DNA of 64,000 nucleotides from an uncultured Bacteroidales bacterium (GTDB lineage: Bacteria; Bacteroidota; Bacteroidia; Bacteroidales; UBA932). Numbering within the stretch: position 1 is the first letter of the stretch; each line of letters starts with the position of its first letter. Positions 51,868 to 60,937 of the stretch are shown one piece after another. The translations under genes were made by a program, and so were the position numbers. The stretch covers positions 1-64,000 of the forward strand of contig CAJONI010000020.1 in the NCBI GenBank assembly GCA_905235995.1. The letters run 5' to 3'. Below the pieces are notes generated by a model that was not told where the DNA came from, searched no databases, and saw only the letters and a list, made by a program, of their open reading frames with translations.

Positions 51868-54800
51868 ATGCATTTTAAAGAATATAAGAAGCTCGACCTG
51901 GTGGCTGTCGGCAATGAAGTCCTGGAAAAGTGGAAGAAAGAGGATACCTTTCGCAAAGTCCTGAAAACAAGCGAAGGCGCGCCGGAATTCATCTTCTTCG
52001 AAGGTCCCCCCTCCGCAAACGGAATGCCTGGCATCCACCATGTGATGGCCCGTTCGATCAAGGACGCAGTGTGCCGCTACAAGACCCAGACAGGCCACCA
52101 CGTCAGCCGCAAGGCCGGCTGGGACACCCACGGCCTGCCGGTGGAGCTTGGAGTCGAGAAGAAACTCGGCATCACCAAGGCCGACATCGGAACGAAGATC
52201 TCGATAGCCGAATACAACGCCACCTGCCGTCGCGAGGTGATGAAATACACCAGGGAATGGGCCACCCTGACCGACCGTATCGGCTACTGGATCGACATGT
52301 ACGACCCCTACGTGACCTACGACAACCGCTACATCGAAACGCTGTGGTTCCTGTTGAAGGATATCTACGACAAAGGCCTTCTCTACAAGGGCTATACCAT
52401 CCAGCCATATTCCCCGACCGACGGCACCGGCCTCAGCTCGCACGAGCTCAACCAGCCCGGCTGCTACAAGGACGTGTCGGATACGACGGCCACGGTGCAG
52501 TTCGAGGTGATTCGCGACGCCGCATCGGAGCGCTTCTTCGAAGACGGCCTGCCGCTCTTCATCCTGGCCTGGACCACGACTCCCTGGACTCTGCCGTCGA
52601 ATACGGCCCTTTGCGTCGGTCCCGCCATCGACTACGTGCGCGTGAAGTCGTCCAATCCCTACACCGGCCGTGAGGCCGTCTATATCCTGGCGAAGGAACT
52701 CGTGGACGCATGGTTCAATCCCAAGGGGAAGATTCCCTTCGAGGTGCTCGACGGCACGTACAAGGGCAGCGAACTGGTGGGCATGCGCTACAGGCAGCTG
52801 ATTCCCTGGTTCAAGCCCGACGGCGACGCCTTCCGCGTCATCCCTGGCGACTATGTGACCACCGACGACGGTACCGGCATAGTGCACATCGCCCCGACTT
52901 TCGGCGCCGACGACAAGCGCGTGGCCGCAGCAGCTGGCATAGCGGGCATAATGCCGGTCGACCGCGACGGCAACCCCCAGGCCCAGGTGGACCGACAGGG
53001 CCGCTTCTGCCGCCTGGAGGACCTCGACCCCGGATATGTCGCCACGCATGTCGATCCTTCATATAAAGAGTATGCCGGCCGCTATGTCAAAGCCGGCTAC
53101 AAGCAGTATTTCGAGCATGTGGACGAGGAGGGGACGCTCGACATCGACCTCTGCGTGATGATGAAGGCCGACGGGCGCGCCTTCAAGGTGCAGAAGCACG
53201 TCCACAGTTATCCGCACAGCTGGAGGACTGACCTCCCCGTGCTCTACTATCCGCTTGACTCGTGGTTCATCAAGGCCACTGCCGTAAAGGACGAGATGGT
53301 GGAGCTCAACAAGCAGATAGTATGGAAGCCCGCATCCACTGGTACGGGACGTTTCGGACAGTGGCTCGAGAACATCCAGGACTGGAACCTGAGCCGCAGC
53401 CGCTACTGGGGCACACCTCTGCCCATCTGGCGTACCGAAGACGGCAGGGAAGAGATATGCATAGGCTCGGTGAAGGAGCTTTGCGACGAAATCGACAAGG
53501 CTGTAGCCGCCGGTTTCATGGCCAGCAACCCTCTGAAAGGCAAGGGCTATGACGAGATCGACCTGCATCGCCCCTTCGTCGATGAGATCTTTCTGGTTTC
53601 TCCCACCGGCCGCAGGATGACCCGGGAAAGCGACCTTATCGACGTGTGGTTCGATTCCGGTGCGATGCCCTATGCCCAGGTCGGGCTCAGGGGCCTCGGC
53701 ACCAAGGCTTTCGGCGCCACCGCCGACTTCATCGCCGAAGGCGTCGACCAGACCCGCGGCTGGTTCTATACGCTGCATGCCATCCACACCATGGTGAGCG
53801 GGACTCCCGCTTTCAAGCGCGTGATTTCCAACGGTTTGGTTCTCGACAAGACAGGAGCTAAGATGAGCAAGCGCCTCGGCAACGCGGTCGATCCTTTCAA
53901 GGCCCTCGACACCTACGGCCCCGACGCCCTCCGCTGGTACATGCTCACCAACGCCGAGCCCTGGGACAACCTGAAGTTCGACGAGAGCGGAGTGGAAGAG
54001 GTGCGCCGCAAGTTCTTCGGCACCCTCTACAACACCTACGCCTTCTTCGCCCTCTATGCCAACATCGACGGCTGGAATCCCGGGATGCCGGATCAAGTCC
54101 GGCTTGACCCGGAATCTCTTCCCGAGATCGACCGATGGATAATCTCCCGTCTCAACAGCCTGATCCGCGACGTGCGCGCTGCCTATGAGGACTACGACAT
54201 CAAGACCGCAGGCCGCCTGATCGAGACCTTCGTCTGCGACGACCTCTCCAACTGGTACGTACATCTCAACCGCAAGCGCTACTGGGCCGGCGAGATGACC
54301 CCCGACAAGCAGGCCGCCTACCAGACCCTCTACGCAGCCCTGCACGACGTGGCGGTGCTCATGGCCCCGATAGCCCCGTTCTTTGCCGAACGGCTCTGTC
54401 TCGACCTGGTTCCCGCTTCCGGATCCGTCCACCTCGTGCCCATGCCGGAACCCGACCTGACGCAGATCGACGCCGGGCTGGAAGAGCGCATGGCCCTGGC
54501 ACAGACCGCCACCTCGCTGGTGCTGGCCCTTCGCAAGAAAGTCGCCATCCCCGTGCGCCAGCCGCTGCAGAAGATGCTCGTGCCCGTCATTTCGCCTGAA
54601 GTGCGCACCCAACTCTCCGCCGTGCAGCAGCTCGTCCTGACCGAAGTCAACGTCAAGGAGCTCGAATTCGTGGAGAATACCGAAGGCATACTCACCAAGA
54701 AGATCAAGCCCAACTTCAAGACCCTGGGCAAGGTCTACGGACCGCGCATGAAGGAGATCGCGGCAGCTTTCGCCACGCTCGGGCAGTCGGAGATTTCCGC

Positions 54801-55230
54801 CATCCAGCAGACAGCCGCAGAAGGAAAGGACTACACGCTGGCCCTCCCCGGCGGCGATGTGACGCTAGCACCCGGCGACTGCCAGATCACTTCCGAAGAC
54901 ATGCCCGGCTGGCTCGTGGCGACCGAAGGTCCTCTGACCGTGGCCCTCGACGTTGAGATAACGCCGGAACTCCGGCAGGAAGGCCTGGCACGCGAGCTCG
55001 TCAACCGCATACAGAACCTTCGCAAAGCCTCGGGTTTCGAGGTGACGGACCGCATTTCGGTGGCCATCGCCAAGAATCCTGCACTGCAGGAATCATTGAG
55101 GAACTTCGGCGACTATGTCCGCGCACAGACCCTCGCCCGTGACATCGTTTTTGAGGAGAACCCCGCTGGAGGCGTCCCTGTGGACTGGGAAGACGGAACG
55201 CTTGAAATAGCTGTTGCCAAATTGAAATAA
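51868..55230 (+). CDS. ileS: Isoleucyl-tRNA synthetase
   Basis: A 1120-residue class I synthetase. The HIGH-type motif is in PPSANGMPGIHHVMARS (near residue 50), editing-domain segments include WTTTPWTLPSNTALCVG, and the KMSKS loop is GAKMSKRLGNAVDPF. The long C-terminal region is of the eukaryote-like type common in Bacteroidetes. The track start (51637) is far too early, antisense to cvpA; ATG 51868 begins MHFKEYKKLDLVAVG. An in-frame 15-residue segment near residue 742 (NPGMPDQVRLDPESL) is encoded by a REP-like palindrome. Confidence 0.96.
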   Translation: MHFKEYKKLDLVAVGNEVLEKWKKEDTFRKVLKTSEGAPEFIFFEGPPSANGMPGIHHVMARSIKDAVCRYKTQTGHHVSRKAGWDTHGLPVELGVEKKLGITKADIGTKISIAEYNATCRREVMKYTREWATLTDRIGYWIDMYDPYVTYDNRYIETLWFLLKDIYDKGLLYKGYTIQPYSPTDGTGLSSHELNQPGCYKDVSDTTATVQFEVIRDAASERFFEDGLPLFILAWTTTPWTLPSNTALCVGPAIDYVRVKSSNPYTGREAVYILAKELVDAWFNPKGKIPFEVLDGTYKGSELVGMRYRQLIPWFKPDGDAFRVIPGDYVTTDDGTGIVHIAPTFGADDKRVAAAAGIAGIMPVDRDGNPQAQVDRQGRFCRLEDLDPGYVATHVDPSYKEYAGRYVKAGYKQYFEHVDEEGTLDIDLCVMMKADGRAFKVQKHVHSYPHSWRTDLPVLYYPLDSWFIKATAVKDEMVELNKQIVWKPASTGTGRFGQWLENIQDWNLSRSRYWGTPLPIWRTEDGREEICIGSVKELCDEIDKAVAAGFMASNPLKGKGYDEIDLHRPFVDEIFLVSPTGRRMTRESDLIDVWFDSGAMPYAQVGLRGLGTKAFGATADFIAEGVDQTRGWFYTLHAIHTMVSGTPAFKRVISNGLVLDKTGAKMSKRLGNAVDPFKALDTYGPDALRWYMLTNAEPWDNLKFDESGVEEVRRKFFGTLYNTYAFFALYANIDGWNPGMPDQVRLDPESLPEIDRWIISRLNSLIRDVRAAYEDYDIKTAGRLIETFVCDDLSNWYVHLNRKRYWAGEMTPDKQAAYQTLYAALHDVAVLMAPIAPFFAERLCLDLVPASGSVHLVPMPEPDLTQIDAGLEERMALAQTATSLVLALRKKVAIPVRQPLQKMLVPVISPEVRTQLSAVQQLVLTEVNVKELEFVENTEGILTKKIKPNFKTLGKVYGPRMKEIAAAFATLGQSEISAIQQTAAEGKDYTLALPGGDVTLAPGDCQITSEDMPGWLVATEGPLTVALDVEITPELRQEGLARELVNRIQNLRKASGFEVTDRISVAIAKNPALQESLRNFGDYVRAQTLARDIVFEENPAGGVPVDWEDGTLEIAVAKLK
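54087..54103. repeat. REP-like palindrome inside the ileS coding region
   Basis: GCCGGA-TCAAG-TCCGGC, with weaker outer pairing (CCGGG/CCCGG). The core CCGGATC..GTCCGG followed by a TGAC is shared with the palindrome at 31278. It is translated as part of GMPDQVRLDPE, between the catalytic core and the anticodon-binding helix bundle. Confidence 0.65.
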
Positions 55231-55244
55231 TTACACTATATTTG
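55213..55244 (+). promoter_or_regulatory. Promoter for dksA-lspA
   Basis: TTG (55213-55215, inside the ileS 3' end) and TATATTTG (55237-55244) are 21 bases apart, with the ATG 25 bases further on. Confidence 0.6.
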
Positions 55245-55268
55245 GTAATTGTTTTAAAACTGACTGCC

Positions 55269-55664
55269 ATGGAAGAGAAGAAAGAAACCCCGGTCGAGAA
55301 AGTCCGCTACAGCGACGAGGAACTTCAGGAATTCAAGGAGTTGATCCTCCAGAAGCTGGAAAAGGCACGTCGTGACTATCGTGCGCTGCAGTCGCAGATC
55401 GATCACAGCAGCAGCAACGACACGGAAGACACCTCCCCTTCGTTCAAGGTACTCGAAGAAGGCTCCGCATCCCAGGCCAAGGAAGAAGCCAGCCAGCTGG
55501 CCGCCCGCCAGTATAAGTTCATCCAAAACCTGGAGGCAGCGCTCATCCGCATCGAGAACAAGACCTATGGCATCTGCCGCGAAACCGGCAAGCTGATTCC
55601 GAAGGAACGTCTCCGTCTGGTTCCCCACGCCACACTCAGCGTGGAGGCCAAGAACAAGCGATAG
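55269..55664 (+). CDS. DksA/TraR-family regulator with degenerate zinc finger
   Basis: A 131-residue protein: an N-terminal coiled coil (SDEELQEFKELILQKLEKARRDY) and a C-terminal globular part YGICRETGKLIPKERLRLVPHATLS. Only one of the four zinc-binding cysteines of classical DksA remains. This form is usual in Bacteroidetes. DksA enters the RNA polymerase secondary channel and supports ppGpp control. The start at 55269 is preferred over the track's earlier codon because it gives MEEKKETPVEK. Confidence 0.85.
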   Translation: MEEKKETPVEKVRYSDEELQEFKELILQKLEKARRDYRALQSQIDHSSSNDTEDTSPSFKVLEEGSASQAKEEASQLAARQYKFIQNLEAALIRIENKTYGICRETGKLIPKERLRLVPHATLSVEAKNKR

Positions 55665-55670
55665 CGGGTG

Positions 55671-56255
55671 ATGAAGTTCTCGAAAGGAGCCCGGATTACC
55701 CTGCTCGTAGTCCTGCTGCTGGTTGTCGACCAGGTCGTGAAGGTCCTGGTCAAGACAAACATGCAGATAGGGCAGAGCATCCATGTCTGCGGGGACTGGT
55801 TCCAGATACTCTTCATCGAAAACAACGGCATGGCCTTCGGCATGCAGTTCGGAGAAGGATTCGGCAAACTGGCCCTCAGCCTGTGCAGGCTGGTCCTGAT
55901 AGCCCTTATCATAATCTACATGAGCCGGCTCCTCCGTCGCAAGGATACCCCGAACGGAGTGCTGGTGGGCCTGGCGCTGATACTCTGCGGCGCCATAGGC
56001 AACGAGATAGACTCGCTGTTCTACGGCCTGATCTTCGACTACGCCCCGCTATTCTACGGCAAGGTGGTCGACATGCTGTATTTCCCCCTGATCGACACCA
56101 CCCTTCCCGCAGGTTTCCCCATCTGGGGAGGGAAACACATCATCTTCTTCCGGCCGATATTCAACATAGCCGACAGTTGCATCACCTGCGGCGCCTTCTA
56201 CCTGATACTGTTCCAGTGGAAGTTTTTCGCGCGGAAGGAGGAGAAAAAAGCCTGA
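55671..56255 (+). CDS. lspA: Lipoprotein signal peptidase (signal peptidase II)
   Basis: A 194-residue inner-membrane aspartyl protease that cuts the signal peptide of prolipoproteins. The conserved LVVDQVVKVLV, NNGMAFG and FNIADSCIT segments (the last with a catalytic Asp) are present. It has the extra loop of Bacteroidetes LspA before FNIAD. Many lipoproteins in this window are its expected substrates. The ATG at 55671 follows the dksA-like stop by 6 bp. Confidence 0.94.
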   Translation: MKFSKGARITLLVVLLLVVDQVVKVLVKTNMQIGQSIHVCGDWFQILFIENNGMAFGMQFGEGFGKLALSLCRLVLIALIIIYMSRLLRRKDTPNGVLVGLALILCGAIGNEIDSLFYGLIFDYAPLFYGKVVDMLYFPLIDTTLPAGFPIWGGKHIIFFRPIFNIADSCITCGAFYLILFQWKFFARKEEKKA

Positions 56256-56259
56256 TTCC

Positions 56260-56898
56260 TTATTTTCCTGCCTGTCGCTTGTCGACGATCCTGGCGTCCG
56301 GGTAGTCTCCCGGGTGGAAGGTTACGTCGTCGTCCGACACGCCGATCTTCACGTCGCGCATCACCAGCGAAATGCCTGATATCTTTGTGGAAAGGCTCAC
56401 TGGCAGATAGCTGGCCTTCGAGACCACCAGGTCAATGGTCTTGGGCGCGTCCTTGTCGTGGTTCGTCCGCGACTTCTTGCAGTGAATATGCCACTCCGTG
56501 GGAGTCTCGCTTTTGAGAGTCAGGTCGTAGCCAGAGGTCACGTCATCGAACATCGATGCGTTCTCTTCGGCTTCGGATTTTCCGCCCGAAGGGGTCTCGG
56601 TTATCACGACTTCCTTCTTTTTCGTGTCGTAGGTCCATTCCACGTCACCGTCGGTCCAGGTGATGCTCTTTTCGCCGAGCAGGGAGATCTCCATCTTCGA
56701 CTTTTCCCCTTTGAACATGACAATCGAGGAGGTCGTGCCGACAATGGGAATCTTGATGTCCATGACCATTGAGAGGCCCTCGGTCTCACTCGGCGCCATG
56801 GCTTCGTCCATGCGGGAGACTATCTCCTCGGGAGTCTGCGCAAGGAGGCAGGCGGCCGAAAACAGGAAGGAAATACAAAAGACTGCAATCTGTTTCAT
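56260..56898 (-). CDS. lolA: LolA-like outer-membrane lipoprotein carrier
   Basis: A 212-residue periplasmic protein with a signal peptide (KQIAVFCISFLFSAACLLAQ) and a LolA/LolB-like fold (MFKGEKSKMEISLLGEKSITW, DGDVEWTYDTKKKEV). LolA shuttles lipoproteins to the outer membrane. It is convergent with lspA, a functionally related gene. Two ATGs are possible (56913, 56898); the second gives the cleaner signal peptide. Confidence 0.82.
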   Translation of the reverse strand: MKQIAVFCISFLFSAACLLAQTPEEIVSRMDEAMAPSETEGLSMVMDIKIPIVGTTSSIVMFKGEKSKMEISLLGEKSITWTDGDVEWTYDTKKKEVVITETPSGGKSEAEENASMFDDVTSGYDLTLKSETPTEWHIHCKKSRTNHDKDAPKTIDLVVSKASYLPVSLSTKISGISLVMRDVKIGVSDDDVTFHPGDYPDARIVDKRQAGK

Positions 56899-56929
56899 CT
56901 TGATGTCTTCCATTTTAGGGAAAAATCAC

Positions 56930-56937
56930 TACCTTTG
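56930..56937 (+). promoter_or_regulatory. -7 promoter box for tRNA-Ser
   Basis: TACCTTTG ends seven bases before the mature 5' end of the tRNA. Confidence 0.65.
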
Positions 56938-56944
56938 CCGCACA

Positions 56945-57030
56945 GGAAGGTTGGCCGAGTGGTCTATGGCGGCAGTCTTGAAAACTGTTAGGCGGTTCCC
57001 GCCTCAGGGGTTCGAATCCCTTACCTTCCG
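56945..57030 (+). tRNA. tRNA-Ser(UGA)
   Basis: An 86-base tRNA with acceptor GGAAGGT/ACCTTCC, anticodon loop CTTGAAA (anticodon TGA), a long variable arm typical of serine tRNAs and T-loop TTCGAAT. Discriminator G; CCA is not encoded. Confidence 0.95.
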
Positions 57031-57031
57031 C

Positions 57032-57940
57032 TCAGGCTTGCTCCCACTGCTCGCGGAGCAGCGATACCGCAGCCCTCACAGTCGAGGCGCGCTCCCCTTC
57101 ACATCCACACTCGAAGCTTACGAAGTTGGGGTATCCGATCTCCTTCAGGGCACGGAAGCCTTCCACGTAATTGTCTTTCTCCCCGTCTTCTCCGGGCATG
57201 ATGCGCCGGCCGCGGCTGGCGATGTGTACGTGCTGGAGGTAGTCCTTCGCTGATATGAAGGCCGCATAGTCGGAAGTCTCTTCCTGCATGTGCCAGAAGT
57301 CGCCCATGCAGCGCACTCCGGCGCTGTCGGCGTCGCGGCAGATGGCTGCAGCGTCGGACACCAGCCTCAGGTAGAAAGCTTCCCTGCGGTTGAGGGGTTC
57401 GAGAATCACGGTCGTGCCGCAGCTCAGGGCGAATTCGCCCAGCGAATGGAGCTGCTCGCAGAGATAGTCGCGCGTTTCCATGGTATGGGGCAGGCCCACC
57501 TCATCCTGCCAGTTGAAGGCGGGAACCATGATTACGCCGGTGGAACCCAGTTCGCCGGCGGCACGGACGATCTGGCGCATCGTGGAGTCGAAGCTCGCCT
57601 TTACCGACGCTTCGCGGGCCAGGATGAAGCCGTCGAAACCGGCGCAGATGGCGGAAACGCGGATGTTGCGGCCCGAGAGCGCCTGGCTGATCTCGTTCAC
57701 GCGGCTGGCAAGGCTGCCGCCACCGGGCTCGAAGCCCTCGATGCCGAGCTCCTCCATGAAGTCCAGCTTCTCCTCCAGGGTTTCTCCGGGAGCGGTCCCC
57801 TCCTGGAAGGAGAGATGGAGCCGTGTGTCGTTTTTCTTACCGGCAGGGGCCTGGGAAGTGCAGGCGAGCAGGCCGGTCGATGCGGCGGCAAGGGCCGCTG
57901 CACCGGCCAGCGAGGTCTTCAGGAATGACTTTCTGTCCAT
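57032..57940 (-). CDS. Sugar phosphate isomerase/epimerase-like TIM-barrel lipoprotein
   Basis: A 302-residue xylose-isomerase-like TIM barrel with an export signal (RKSFLKTSLAG, lipobox GLLAC). Probable metal/substrate residues are in VILEPLNRREAF, CMGDFWHM, HVHIASRGR and FVSFECG. The family isomerises or epimerises sugars. It lies 9 bp downstream of an exported Gfo/Idh oxidoreductase, so the pair probably acts on one sugar derivative outside the cytoplasm. Its stop abuts the tRNA-Ser gene. Confidence 0.82.
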   Translation of the reverse strand: MDRKSFLKTSLAGAAALAAASTGLLACTSQAPAGKKNDTRLHLSFQEGTAPGETLEEKLDFMEELGIEGFEPGGGSLASRVNEISQALSGRNIRVSAICAGFDGFILAREASVKASFDSTMRQIVRAAGELGSTGVIMVPAFNWQDEVGLPHTMETRDYLCEQLHSLGEFALSCGTTVILEPLNRREAFYLRLVSDAAAICRDADSAGVRCMGDFWHMQEETSDYAAFISAKDYLQHVHIASRGRRIMPGEDGEKDNYVEGFRALKEIGYPNFVSFECGCEGERASTVRAAVSLLREQWEQA

Positions 57941-57949
57941 GGCTTCAAG

Positions 57950-59302
57950 TTATTTGCCGCTGCCAGGCACGTGTACCTTGTATTTCGACATGTCCATCTT
58001 GCCCATTTCGAGTTTCTCGGGCGTGAGGTCCATGTCGGCCGCACTGATGTCATCCCATTCGGTAGTGGCGCCGGTATAGGCTGCTTCGCGGCCCATGACT
58101 GCGCAAAGGGAGGACATGCCGCACTCGCCGGCTTCCACGTATGCCTCGCCGGAACGGATGTGGTTGACCCAGTCGACATGCTCGAGCACGTAGGGATTCT
58201 CCTGGCTGAACTTTGCCCTTGAGGCCTCGTAGTCGAACTTCCAGAGTACATTGCCATTGTAGTCGTAGATGGCGTCGTCTTCAGACTTCCAGTAGCCTTT
58301 CGTGCCGCGGACCGTCTCGCTCACATTGTTGGAGCAGCCGTCGATCTGGCGGCACATGCTGTGGAGGTGTACGCCGTTCTCATATACGAAGTCCACGCTG
58401 AAATTGTCATACTGGTCGCCGGTTATGCGGCGCTGGCGACTTCCGAACGCAGTGGCCTTGATAGGGTGCTTGTAGCCTATCATCCAGTTGAATACGTCGA
58501 TGTTGTGGACGTGTTGCTCCACGATGTGGTCGCCGGAGAGCCACTCCCAGTTGACCCAGTCGCGGATCATCCATTCCATGTCGCTCCAACCCTTTTCACG
58601 CTCCTTGTACCAGAGCATGCCGCCGTTCCAGTAGACGTTGCCGCCAGTGATCTCGCCGATCATTCCTTCCTGGATCTTCTGGAAAGCTTCAACATAGGGG
58701 CGCTGGTGGTGGCGCTGGGTGCCGCAGACTACGCTCAGGCCCTTGGCCTCGGCCTGTTTGGCGGTAGCCATGATGGTGCGGTAGCCCTTGGAATCCACGC
58801 AGATGGGCTTCTCGAGGAAGGAATGCACACCCTTGGAGGTGGCGTACTGGAAATGTACGGGACGGAACACCGGCGGGGTGGCGACGATCACCATGTCCAC
58901 TCCGGAATCGATGACCTTCTGATAGGCGTCGAAGCCTACGAAGCAGTTCTCTTCGGGGACTTCCTGTCCGTGGGCCTCGGCGATCGAGGAGCGGGCGGCC
59001 TTGACCCTGTCGGGGAACACGTCGCCGAGGGCGGTGACGGTGATGCCGTCGGCTGCTTCCAGCAGGTTGTCCACGGCGCCTGTGCCGCGGCCGCCGCAAC
59101 CGATGAGGCCTACCTTGAGTTCACGTCCGGGATTGGCCTTGTCGGGGAGTTCGGGTACGTAGTAGGTTCCTGCCGCACGGAGGGGTTTGGCGGTTTCCTT
59201 GCCGCCGGTGCAGGCGGACAGTAGCGAAGCGCCCGCCACGGAGGCTGCGCCCAGGGCCGCGCTGGTGGAAAGGAATGCGCGTCTGCTGATTTTGTTGCTC
59301 AT
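57950..59302 (-). CDS. Exported Gfo/Idh/MocA-family oxidoreductase
   Basis: A 450-residue NAD(P)-dependent oxidoreductase with a twin-arginine signal (KISRRAFLSTSAALG) and lipobox LLSAC, so it is folded with its cofactor before export. The Rossmann motif GLIGCGGRGTGAVDNLL and the EKPICVD motif are clear. The C-terminal domain (WNGGMLWYKEREKGWSDMEW; HIVEQHVHNIDVFNW) matches exported Bacteroidetes members, some of which act as glycosidases or dehydrogenases on glycans. Substrate unknown. Confidence 0.88.
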   Translation of the reverse strand: MSNKISRRAFLSTSAALGAASVAGASLLSACTGGKETAKPLRAAGTYYVPELPDKANPGRELKVGLIGCGGRGTGAVDNLLEAADGITVTALGDVFPDRVKAARSSIAEAHGQEVPEENCFVGFDAYQKVIDSGVDMVIVATPPVFRPVHFQYATSKGVHSFLEKPICVDSKGYRTIMATAKQAEAKGLSVVCGTQRHHQRPYVEAFQKIQEGMIGEITGGNVYWNGGMLWYKEREKGWSDMEWMIRDWVNWEWLSGDHIVEQHVHNIDVFNWMIGYKHPIKATAFGSRQRRITGDQYDNFSVDFVYENGVHLHSMCRQIDGCSNNVSETVRGTKGYWKSEDDAIYDYNGNVLWKFDYEASRAKFSQENPYVLEHVDWVNHIRSGEAYVEAGECGMSSLCAVMGREAAYTGATTEWDDISAADMDLTPEKLEMGKMDMSKYKVHVPGSGK

Positions 59303-59335
59303 GGTAAATGAATTATTGTTGTTTATAATTATTTG

Positions 59336-60865
59336 TCATTCAATTCCTTCGGGCACGTCGCACACTACCCTGAACCCGATTCCCCTGATATCGGAATACC
59401 ACCAGATGCTCTTTGGATTCTGGGGGTCGGTGCGGAGCCAGTCGTCGTGGCGGGTGTGCTCGCGGGCGGCGCAGCGCACCCTGTCAGCGCCGTCGGCATA
59501 GGAGCCGCCGCGCACGACGTGTTCGGTGCCCTGAGCGGGCCCCTTGGGGTCGAGGTCGCCGTCGCTGATTCCGTCATAGGCGTCTTCTGCATACCAGTCG
59601 GAGCAATATTCCATCACGTTGCCGAGCATGTTCTTAAGGCCGAAGGGGTTGGAGGCCACTGAGCGCGGCTCCTGCGTCCTGGCCCGGGAGGTCGGCTCGA
59701 AGACGACGTAGCGGCCGATTACGGAAGTGTCGGCCTTGTGCATGAAGCGCAGGCCCTTGCCGTCAGAATAGCGGCGGGCGTCGCCTTCGAAGAAATAGTC
59801 GCCCTGGGTGCCGCCACGGGCCGCGTATTCCCATTCGGCTTCGGTGGGCAGGCGGTAGTGCCGGCCAGTCTTGAGCGAGAGCCACTGGCAGAAGGTTTCG
59901 GCTGCGTAGTGCGTCATAGTGATGGCGGGGCGCTCGCCCATGCCCCAGCCCTGGTCTGGGAAGCCGAAGGGCGGGGTAGGCCCCGTCACGGCGTCCAGGT
60001 CTTCACGGCTGTTTGCGGCATATACCTTGGCGGGAGGGGTGCGGCCCTCCGACATCGTCTCATTGTAGAAGCTCCAGAACTGTTGCCAGCTGATTTCGGC
60101 CTCGCCCATGAAGAAGGGGGAGACTCTCACTTTCTTCTGCGGCCCTTCGTCGCTGCGGCGTCCGCTTTCGTTCTCCGGGCTTCCGAGCATGAACTCACCG
60201 CCGGGGACGGCCACCATGCGTATGGAGGCGTTCGTCCCGGGGACGGTCTCGGTGAAGTCTTCGAACCTGGTCACGTCTGCGGCCGAGTCGTAGATTTCGC
60301 CTGTGCCGGTATCCATCTTGCCTTCCAGTTTCTTGTGGGTGTAGCCGGGAATGTAGTGTCCGGCGTTGAGGTGGCAGCTGATGCACTGGAGCTTGAGCTC
60401 TGCGTGGTCGTCGTAGTAGAGGTGGGCGGCCACGCCGTCGTCGGAGATGCCTTCAGGATAGAGGTCCTGGTGGCACTGGATGCAGGATTCGTTGTAGACT
60501 ATCTTTTCGGCGTGTTCGACCTGCCGCTTGGCTTCCCAGTCAAAACTGTCCTTGTCGCGGGTGGCCTTCGCCCAGATGTCCTTGGCTCCCATGCGGAGCT
60601 TGGCCATATAGTAGCGGGCGACGCCGGCTTCCTTGGGGGGAAGGTGGCAGGCTGCGCAGTCGGTCACCACACCGCTCCCGTTGAGGTAATGGGGCGACTG
60701 CTTCCAGAGACGGTCGGCGTCTTCATGGTAGTGGCAGCTCATGCAGTAGTCGCTGGTGGAGGTGTGGGTCTCAACGACCGACAGCGACCAGAACACGCAT
60801 ACACCCAGCACGATTCCGCCAAGGATTGCGAACAGTATCACTGTTTTCTTATCTGAAGCCGACAT
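59336..60865 (-). CDS. Membrane multiheme cytochrome c-SUMF1 domain fusion
   Basis: A 509-residue protein. After one membrane anchor (ILFAILGGIVLGVCVFWSL), residues 35-175 hold four CxxCH heme sites (CMSCH, CAACH, CIQCH, CISCH), as in NrfH/NapC-type quinol-oxidising cytochromes. Residues 220-509 are a SUMF1/formylglycine-generating-enzyme-like domain (MVAVPGGEFMLGSPENESGRR; LPTEAEWEYAARGG; NVMEYCSDWYAEDAYDG; GSYADGADRVRCAAREHTR). Joining electron-transfer hemes to this fold is unusual. It lies 33 bp upstream of the Gfo/Idh gene and probably shares its transcript. Confidence 0.85.
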   Translation of the reverse strand: MSASDKKTVILFAILGGIVLGVCVFWSLSVVETHTSTSDYCMSCHYHEDADRLWKQSPHYLNGSGVVTDCAACHLPPKEAGVARYYMAKLRMGAKDIWAKATRDKDSFDWEAKRQVEHAEKIVYNESCIQCHQDLYPEGISDDGVAAHLYYDDHAELKLQCISCHLNAGHYIPGYTHKKLEGKMDTGTGEIYDSAADVTRFEDFTETVPGTNASIRMVAVPGGEFMLGSPENESGRRSDEGPQKKVRVSPFFMGEAEISWQQFWSFYNETMSEGRTPPAKVYAANSREDLDAVTGPTPPFGFPDQGWGMGERPAITMTHYAAETFCQWLSLKTGRHYRLPTEAEWEYAARGGTQGDYFFEGDARRYSDGKGLRFMHKADTSVIGRYVVFEPTSRARTQEPRSVASNPFGLKNMLGNVMEYCSDWYAEDAYDGISDGDLDPKGPAQGTEHVVRGGSYADGADRVRCAAREHTRHDDWLRTDPQNPKSIWWYSDIRGIGFRVVCDVPEGIE

Positions 60866-60937
60866 ATCGAGCGAAGTTAGGTATTTTACGGCAATTTTAC
60901 AATACTTTTCGCCTGTCGGACGATGCGGAGATACGTT

